Below, piece after piece: positions 5,398 through 10,307 of a stretch of DNA of 10,307 nucleotides. Both the position numbers and the translations under genes were made by a program. Source of the DNA: Coemansia sp. RSA 922 (lineage: Eukaryota; Kickxellomycota; Kickxellomycetes; Kickxellales; Kickxellaceae); the NCBI GenBank assembly GCA_027577415.1, contig JANBQS010000931.1, positions 1 through 10,307 of the forward strand. Direction: 5' to 3'. Every line of letters begins with the position of its first letter. Position 1 is the stretch's first letter. The notes beneath the pieces are model-generated. The model was given only the letters and a program-made list of their open reading frames with translations. It ran no database searches and was not told the origin of the DNA.

Positions 5398-6294
5398 AAC
5401 GGCCATGTCCATTTGGATCTTGCCATGCGGATTATATCCAACAAGCTCTAGATCATCCATCGTAAAGTCCTCAATATTTTCTGGAGTACGCTTGATAAGC
5501 AGTTTGGGGAACGGACGCGGAGACCGTTCGACCTGAGTCTTTAGCGCGTTAACATGGTTGGCGTATATGTGAGTATCGCCCATACAGTGTATGAAGTAAC
5601 CGGGTTTAAGGCCAGTGACCTGAGCAATAAGTCTAGTGAGCAGCGCGTACGATGCGATGTTAAATGGCACGCCCAAGCCAATATCGCAAGACCGCTGATA
5701 CATCTGACACGACAACGAGGCATTCTCAGTCCCTGGGTTTGAAACGAAGAACTGTGCAAACATATGGCAAGGCGGCAGAGCCATTTTGCTCAGATCGGCT
5801 GGATTCCACGCGCTCATGATAATGCGGCGATCAGTAGGTGTTTCCTTTATTTTACGGATCACGTCTTGGAGCTGGTCCACGCCCTCCCCAGTATAGTCCG
5901 TGTCGGCAGACTTGTAGGTAGCACCGAAATAGCGCCACTGGAAGCCGTAGACTGGACCCAGGTCTCCTTCGCGGTAACTGAGGTTGCGGGAGTCGAGAAA
6001 GGAGCGGCTGCCGTTGCCGTCCCAGATACCAACGCCGCGGTCGCGTAAAATGTTGGCGTCAGTTTGGCCCCGGATAAACCATAGAAGCTCTTCGGCTACA
6101 CCCCGCCAAAACACGCGCTTGGTCGTTAGGAGTGGGAACGAGTCGGCTAGATTGAAGCGCAATTGCGGAGGCGCAAATAGCGCCAGTGTACCGGTTCCCG
6201 TGCGGTCGCCTCGTACTTCACCTGAATCCAGGATATGTTGGACCAAGTCAAGGTACTGCTGCTCCTCTGAATTTACTTTGCTGCTAACAGTCAT
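5395..6294 (-). CDS. TYMS: Thymidylate synthase
   Basis: Converts dUMP to dTMP using methylene-tetrahydrofolate, the only de novo source of dTMP. 299 aa, complete, single exon, normal family length. Conserved elements: GDRTGTGT with phosphate-binding Arg31; EELLWF with Glu69; the double arginine DRRII (Arg156/Arg157) contributed across the dimer; the nucleophile Cys176 in [13 protein letters not shown] (Arg201-Asp204); FNIASY with Asn212; and THIYANH near 241-247. The end, KIQMDMAV, is the usual conserved C-terminus that closes over the substrate. All catalytic residues are present. The start codon lies only 41 bp downstream of the stop of the next gene, so its promoter must lie partly inside that gene. 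Confidence 0.98.
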   Translation of the reverse strand: MTVSSKVNSEEQQYLDLVQHILDSGEVRGDRTGTGTLALFAPPQLRFNLADSFPLLTTKRVFWRGVAEELLWFIRGQTDANILRDRGVGIWDGNGSRSFLDSRNLSYREGDLGPVYGFQWRYFGATYKSADTDYTGEGVDQLQDVIRKIKETPTDRRIIMSAWNPADLSKMALPPCHMFAQFFVSNPGTENASLSCQMYQRSCDIGLGVPFNIASYALLTRLIAQVTGLKPGYFIHCMGDTHIYANHVNALKTQVERSPRPFPKLLIKRTPENIEDFTMDDLELVGYNPHGKIQMDMAV

Positions 6295-6335
6295 AAATAT
6301 AGTATAATAAAAAGGTTCGTGTTTTTGTGTTAGAG
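6295..6335 (-). promoter_or_regulatory. Very short upstream region of thymidylate synthase
   Basis: 41 bp of A/T-rich sequence between the stop of the ZZ/EF-hand gene and the thymidylate synthase ATG, both on the minus strand. It reads TTTTTATTATACTATATTT just before the ATG. It must include leader sequence and probably the 3' end signals of the upstream transcript. Confidence 0.5.
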
Positions 6336-7670
6336 TTAAAAAATGGGGCCAAGTACTTCGATGTACGAAAAAAGAGAAGGATTTCTTTTGAGGTATGCGC
6401 GGAACTCTTCACGAGTGAGAAAATCGGGATCAGCAGGCGCGGCATCAACGAAAATGTCGTTGAGCATCATGCGAACCGCGTCGCGACTCAGCGCGTCCAT
6501 AGCAGGCCACGCGTCATCCTCAGCGACATCATGCCACATAGTCACTGGAACCAGTCCAGGTTTAATCTCCACATCCTTCAACCCCGAGTCTCTATGCTCC
6601 AATTCCCTATTTTTTGTAGCAGACAACGGCTCAGTAGAGTCAGCCGGGATAGTAGCAGAAAAGGCAGCCGAGACAGGCTGACCCAAAAGAAGTTTGGATG
6701 GATCCTCGATAACATCGTCCTCGAGCGCTCTGACAGCAGCCCTAGTAAGCTCGCGATTAACCTCAGCACACGAATCCAATACCCGTCTCATATCCTCTCT
6801 GCTCACCTTTCCGTCGCCATCTACATCGTAGGCACGGAACACAGCAGCGGATTTCTCAGCTACCGATCCCCTCGAATAGGCAGCCACGCCTCGCGCAAGC
6901 TCCTCAAACACCAAGACGCCATCTCCGTCCGCGTCATAAAATGCAAACAGTCTGCTAGCCAACAAAGACCCAGCAAACGGTCCAAAACAGGAGAGGAACC
7001 CCGCACGGCTCAGTGACTCGCCATTGGAGATTGCGCAGAACGTCGCGTGGAGACTAGCCAGCTCGCCGCGACCCAGAAGCCGCTCCAACACGCGGGTATT
7101 CGCGTCTCTCGGGAGGTCGCGCACCGGTGCCGCGTGGAACGGCGTCCGCAGCAGCGGCATATGAGTGGTGGAGAGCGGCGGCATGGGCACAGTGATTTTG
7201 AGCAACGCATGGTGCTTATGTGCATCGTGAGCTTCGCAGCGCTCGCAGATATCGACATCTGCGCACTGTGCGCATCGGAAGCGTACGCCGCGGATCGGCG
7301 ACTCCTGACAGCTGTTACATGCTGTGCTGTGGTGCACTACCGACGAGCGTCGTGCTTGGTCTTCGGCTACTGTGCATAGTACGTGGAGCATGCGCATGTC
7401 TGAGGATCCGATTCCGCCATCTTCTTCTTCTGAGGATATGGAGCTGGCTCCGTCGGTGCCGGCTTCGTTGTCTGTGGACTCGCCTGACGATAGTTCGGAT
7501 ACTATAGGTGCTCGCCGTGCGCGCCGGATCGTCCGGGTTCGCCGTAGTGGACCTCTTCGGGTAGCGGTGTTTCGTCGCCGTAGTGCTGCGTACACCCACA
7601 GCGCTCCAAGTCCTGCTAGTAACCCCAGTGCTGCCACGCTGAGTCGCGGCTGTAACCCTGTGTCACTCAT
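6336..7670 (-). CDS. Membrane-anchored ZZ zinc-finger and EF-hand protein
   Basis: 444 aa, complete, single exon, function unknown. Residues 11-30 form one hydrophobic membrane segment directly followed by a very Arg-rich stretch (31-53), typical of an N-terminal anchor with the rest in the cytosol. An acidic, Ser-rich linker (58-90) leads to a ZZ-type zinc finger (112-159) with Cys118, 121, 133, 136, 142, 145 and a His cluster at 148-154. Two canonical EF-hand loops follow, [12 protein letters not shown] (246-257) and [12 protein letters not shown] (282-293), and a degenerate third EF-like unit near 402-428 ([20 protein letters not shown]). It looks like a calcium sensor held at a membrane. 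Similar ZZ/EF-hand proteins occur in fungi, but I cannot name a characterised orthologue. GC content and Arg/Ala codon use are higher than in its neighbours. Confidence 0.85.
   Translation of the reverse strand: MSDTGLQPRLSVAALGLLAGLGALWVYAALRRRNTATRRGPLRRTRTIRRARRAPIVSELSSGESTDNEAGTDGASSISSEEEDGGIGSSDMRMLHVLCTVAEDQARRSSVVHHSTACNSCQESPIRGVRFRCAQCADVDICERCEAHDAHKHHALLKITVPMPPLSTTHMPLLRTPFHAAPVRDLPRDANTRVLERLLGRGELASLHATFCAISNGESLSRAGFLSCFGPFAGSLLASRLFAFYDADGDGVLVFEELARGVAAYSRGSVAEKSAAVFRAYDVDGDGKVSREDMRRVLDSCAEVNRELTRAAVRALEDDVIEDPSKLLLGQPVSAAFSATIPADSTEPLSATKNRELEHRDSGLKDVEIKPGLVPVTMWHDVAEDDAWPAMDALSRDAVRMMLNDIFVDAAPADPDFLTREEFRAYLKRNPSLFSYIEVLGPIF
6509..6514. promoter_or_regulatory. ACGCGT element (possible MCB) upstream of thymidylate synthase
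   Basis: ACGCGT is the MluI cell-cycle box that controls G1/S genes, including thymidylate synthase, in yeasts. This copy is about 215 bp upstream of the thymidylate synthase ATG, inside the 3' end of the ZZ/EF-hand coding region, with CGCGTCGCG and GCGCGT within 40 bp. Another ACGCGT at 4581-4586 lies in the HDAC coding region, so chance is possible. Confidence 0.3.
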
Positions 7671-8013
7671 CTTCGGCTAATAATTACAAATGCAAACCAA
7701 AAAAATAAATGTCAAACTCGTGAAGCAAAGTTAACACGCCACTTTCTTTGCTTGAACTTGGCCTGTAAAAATCCAGTCACGCGCGAGTAGGGGTTGCACG
7801 CGGGGCTTACTGTAATGTCCGATAGGTCAAGGATGTTCCGGTTCTACAGACCCTTCCACTTTCCCCCCCAGCACCCCAAAAGATAACAAAAAAGAAAAGA
7901 AATGGCTCATACTGCGCAAGTCCGAGTTATCTGCAACGTATAAAGCAGACAAGGTCCCTCCCCCCTTTCTTTTGTCATCTCTCATCTCCATTATCATATT
8001 ACACCTTATTACC
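7671..8013. promoter_or_regulatory. Divergent promoter between the ZZ/EF-hand gene and Rcf2
   Basis: 343 bp without a coding region. TATAAAG at 7939-7945 followed by a C/T-rich run (about 7956-7972) gives a likely TATA box and start for Rcf2, with a leader of about 45 nt. CACGCGCGAG and a G-rich AGGGGTTGCACGCGGGG patch lie near 7780-7806 and may be factor sites. Confidence 0.6.
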
Positions 8014-8685
8014 ATGCCTTCTCCTACCCTTGCACAGCGCCAGGCCGACCACGATGCACTCCAAAAGGCCATAGTAAGCGACAGTCTGTTCGCCATGGGA
8101 GGCACAGCCATCGCAGCGACAGCACTAAGTTTCATAGCCTTCCGCTTTTCTCCCTGGTACCGAGGCACACCCATCTCAGCCAAAACCGCATTCATTCTAG
8201 GCCCCACCATCGGTGCCTTCTACATCCGTGGTGAGCATGTAAGCACAGAGTTCAGACGCAGCAAGTACATGGCCCAACTAGACCCACACGAACGCGAAGC
8301 CATATTGAGCCAACGCGCACGCATCGATGCCCGTAGCTCGCTGGCCGACCGCTCTATCCACTTTGTCAATGAGCATCGGTGGGCCATCCTGGGATACACC
8401 TGGCTGGTGGGTATCACGGGCTCGCTCTTATACTTGTATAAGCAGAAGGGTATGACTGTCACACAGAAGGCAGTACAGGCCAGAATGTATGCTCAGGCTA
8501 TTACTTTGGTCGGTATTCTGTCAACTGCCGGTGTCGCCTCTTTGGGCGATAAGAGCGAGAATAAACATGTCCAGCATAATAGCGCCGCTTTGGAGGCCGC
8601 CCTGGCTCAAGATACTAGAGTCGGACCTTCTGCCGCCGCTGTTACTGCCGCCGTCGTCTCGTCAAAAAACGCACAGACCGATTAG
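8014..8685 (+). CDS. RCF2: Respiratory supercomplex factor Rcf2-type protein (HIG1 domain)
   Basis: Rcf2 binds cytochrome c oxidase and complex III in the inner mitochondrial membrane and modulates oxidase activity. 223 aa, against 224 in yeast Rcf2. Hydrophobic helices at about 24-44, 56-72, 123-141 and 158-176. The HIG1 region (about 115-178) contains MTVTQKAVQARMYAQAIT; the motif QKAVQARMYAQ (151-161) has Gln in the third fixed position, as in yeast Rcf2, where typical HIG1 proteins have Arg/His. The start is ATG 8014 in a good ACCATG context, and it gives the same N-terminal length as yeast Rcf2. An upstream TTG extension (from 7972) is open but has no start codon. The hydrophilic Ala-rich tail (187-223) is poorly conserved. 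Convergent with Noc4. Confidence 0.92.
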   Translation: MPSPTLAQRQADHDALQKAIVSDSLFAMGGTAIAATALSFIAFRFSPWYRGTPISAKTAFILGPTIGAFYIRGEHVSTEFRRSKYMAQLDPHEREAILSQRARIDARSSLADRSIHFVNEHRWAILGYTWLVGITGSLLYLYKQKGMTVTQKAVQARMYAQAITLVGILSTAGVASLGDKSENKHVQHNSAALEAALAQDTRVGPSAAAVTAAVVSSKNAQTD

Positions 8686-8834
8686 ATTTTCTTTTCTTTA
8701 AAACAATTTTTTGTCATCTCTAAACATCAGCCCACCTTTTTTTAATTATAGATAAATGTAGATCTCTAAAACTTGATTTTTTTGCTGGTGTATACGAAAG
8801 TCATGTTGTAGCTAAAAAAAATTGATTCCATGCT
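8686..8834. other. Convergent 3' intergenic region of Rcf2 and Noc4
   Basis: 149 bp of A/T-rich sequence with several T and A runs (for example around 8706-8712, 8738-8744 and 8813-8820), fitting 3' UTRs and termination signals of both genes. No gene seen. Confidence 0.6.
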
Positions 8835-10307
8835 CTATAGAACTAAAAAGTCGCTAATCGCATCGCCTGTACGCAACAGCGCCGTGGGTGGCTGCACCGC
8901 CAATGCGGGAGCCTTCTTGGGCGTGCGTGCCGTATCTCCGTCAAAGAAAGTCGAATAGGTATGATCCAAAAAGTCCTCCAACTGGAACTTTGGTTTATGG
9001 AAAGGTTCGCTGAAAATATTAGCCAGTGTCGCGATATTCGGGTAATAGTGATGCTGCAGTGTCTCCAGCTCCCACAGCGAACTCGATAGCGCGTTGCATT
9101 TAGCCGGGTCAGCCTCATCAGCCAAATACGGGTCGCTCTCAGCATCCACGCTCTCCTCGCCCTCATATCCAGGCATCCGGTGGATAAGCACCATACAGCT
9201 CGGATGGGCCTTGAGCAAATTGTATATAACAGGGATAGCAGTCACAGCACCCGACGGCGTAGCTGATATGGCCAGGCGCGCGATCCGCTTGATAAACGCC
9301 GCCACAAGGTATGCTGGCAAATGGCTAGATCCCAAGAACAACTCGAATAGACGGAAGAATCGCGCCCGGTACTTGACGTGCAAAAGATTGCGGTCAAACA
9401 GCGCATACAGTTTCTCGTAAAACTGCGGATAGTTCAGGTTATACTGGTCGATCAAAGTAAACAGTCCGTTCAGTGCCAAAAGACTGATGGATCCGCCGGC
9501 ATCATACGCCGTGCTCAAAAAGTCCATTAGCCCCGTAGCGTCCACCATATGTGGGATAATACGGCGATGCATACTCAGAAGCACCTGTTTGTAGATCTCC
9601 GCCGTCAACGGCTGCCTCAAAAAGGCAACCCACGCCTCGCTGAACGCCTTACGATGCGCCGCTGCATTACTCACACTGTTCTCATCCCCCGTAGGCGATA
9701 CGGCGTTGACCCAGAACGCAGTATACTCCTTAGCGGTCGGTACAACTTTGATCATCCCCATGACAGCAAAAGTGTTCCGCACAAACGACTCGGCCTCCTC
9801 AACAAGGGATTTTGTCCGCGCTCCGCTCTTCCCACTCTTGAATGGATCATAATCGGGCGATGCGATTTTAGCCACGTCACGGTAAAAGTAGTACCGCAAG
9901 TCATCGTACAGGTTCAAATACGAGTCCGCCAACGTACGAAGTAAATGATCACTAGCCTCGCTGCCATCCAAAATAAGCTCCAAAATACTGAGGTAGAGCG
10001 AGTTGGGGAACTCGTAGCTGCCCGAGGACTTTGACATGTTCTCGCCCTCATGCACCACCGCCTGCATCAGTAGCTTGAGCGCTGCTACTTGGATCGCCGC
10101 CTCAGAGTGCTTCAATTGAGTCTTGAGTATACCGATATACTCATTGTAGTTACCACGCAACCAGTCGCTCACCGTGCTAGCCGCCGTCTTTCCCTCCTTG
10201 TTCCGTTTGAGCAGCCCCTGTTTCCATAGTCCAGCGAATATTCTGCCCAGAGAGTTTGTCGCCACAAACATCGTCTCCACATTGCCAGATTTTGCTATAC
10301 TGAGTAT
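8835..10307 (-). CDS. NOC4: Nucleolar complex protein Noc4 (CBF/Mak21 family), 5' partial
   Basis: Noc4 (Utp19, human NOC4L) works with Nop14 in the small-subunit processome and is needed for 40S maturation and export. 490 codons are visible, open to the window edge. The frame continues past the GTG at 10280 for nine more codons, so that GTG is not a start. Yeast Noc4 has 552 aa, so roughly 60-70 N-terminal residues are missing; an intron near the edge cannot be excluded. Helical repeats fill the first 200 residues. The CBF/Mak21 core (about 275-380) contains LALNGLFTLI, NLNYPQFYEKLY, HVKYRARFFRLFELFL, LPAYLVAAFIKRIARLA and IPVIYNLLKAHPSCM. SSLWELETLQHHYYPNIATLA and the EDFLDHTYSTFF segment complete the family signature. 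Highly confident identity. Confidence 0.96.
   Translation of the reverse strand: MLSIAKSGNVETMFVATNSLGRIFAGLWKQGLLKRNKEGKTAASTVSDWLRGNYNEYIGILKTQLKHSEAAIQVAALKLLMQAVVHEGENMSKSSGSYEFPNSLYLSILELILDGSEASDHLLRTLADSYLNLYDDLRYYFYRDVAKIASPDYDPFKSGKSGARTKSLVEEAESFVRNTFAVMGMIKVVPTAKEYTAFWVNAVSPTGDENSVSNAAAHRKAFSEAWVAFLRQPLTAEIYKQVLLSMHRRIIPHMVDATGLMDFLSTAYDAGGSISLLALNGLFTLIDQYNLNYPQFYEKLYALFDRNLLHVKYRARFFRLFELFLGSSHLPAYLVAAFIKRIARLAISATPSGAVTAIPVIYNLLKAHPSCMVLIHRMPGYEGEESVDAESDPYLADEADPAKCNALSSSLWELETLQHHYYPNIATLANIFSEPFHKPKFQLEDFLDHTYSTFFDGDTARTPKKAPALAVQPPTALLRTGDAISDFLVL

Noticed and set aside
7324..7680. 118-aa frame opposite the ZZ/EF-hand N-terminus
   Set aside because: Antisense shadow in a GC-rich coding region; the minus-strand frame has clear domains.
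7972..8013. N-terminal extension of Rcf2 from a TTG
   Set aside because: Not an ATG; the ATG at 8014 has good context and gives the family length.
10278..10280. GTG as the Noc4 start
   Set aside because: The frame remains open to the window edge and yeast Noc4 has more N-terminal residues; the gene is cut by the window.
1..10307. tRNA genes, mobile elements or CRISPR arrays
   Set aside because: No B-box-like tRNA core, terminal repeats, transposase frames or regularly spaced repeats seen on either strand.

Overview
The window is a gene-dense piece of a fungal nuclear genome. Seven protein genes and one long non-coding gene are packed into 10.3 kb. Introns are short, with GTATGT/GTAAGT donors and CTAAC/CTAAT branch sites. 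The proteins resemble the Rna1, Dpb3, Hda1, Rcf2 and Noc4 families of fungi. Most protein genes lack introns, and one histone deacetylase appears to lack the usual fungal C-terminal domain. An early-diverging lineage (for example Kickxellomycotina) is possible, but this is a guess from style and not shown by the sequence.

Layout, left to right. (1) RanGAP (Rna1 family), minus strand, two exons. (2) A divergent promoter, then on the plus strand from about 1671 to 3480 a gene with no credible coding capacity. I read it as a box C/D snoRNA host gene with about seven exons and six introns, one snoRNA per intron. (3) A small histone-fold protein of the Dpb3/POLE4/CHRAC1 type, minus strand. (4) A class II histone deacetylase, plus strand, meeting thymidylate synthase (minus strand) with only 8 bp between stop codons. 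(5) A membrane-anchored ZZ-finger/EF-hand protein, minus strand, 41 bp upstream of thymidylate synthase. (6) An Rcf2-type HIG1-domain mitochondrial protein, plus strand. (7) The C-terminal 490 residues of Noc4, a 40S ribosome assembly factor, minus strand, running off the right edge.

The main discovery is the stretch of more than 2 kb that looks empty of genes. Guide sequences in its six introns pair with 18S or 25S rRNA. The fifth base upstream of the D' box falls on the positions that in yeast are 25S Um2421, 18S Um578, 25S Cm2197, 25S Gm2288, 18S Am28 and 25S Cm2959. These are the targets of yeast snR78, snR77, snR76, snR75, snR74 and snR73. The order matches the yeast polycistronic snR78-to-snR72 cluster; only snR72 was not found. 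Yeast cuts these RNAs from one exonic precursor, whereas here each sits in its own intron behind a TATA box and a pyrimidine-rich start resembling a TOP promoter. One intron has a GC donor, and the last splice junction would recreate a GTAAGC donor.

Together the window carries two ribosome-production loci (the snoRNA host and Noc4), nuclear transport (RanGAP), chromatin and replication factors (HDAC, Dpb3-like), nucleotide synthesis (thymidylate synthase) and respiration (Rcf2). The neighbours share divergent promoters and convergent 3' ends, but nothing shows that they form a functional cluster. rRNA sequence and numbering used for guide matching are recalled from S. cerevisiae and should be checked against this organism's own rRNA.
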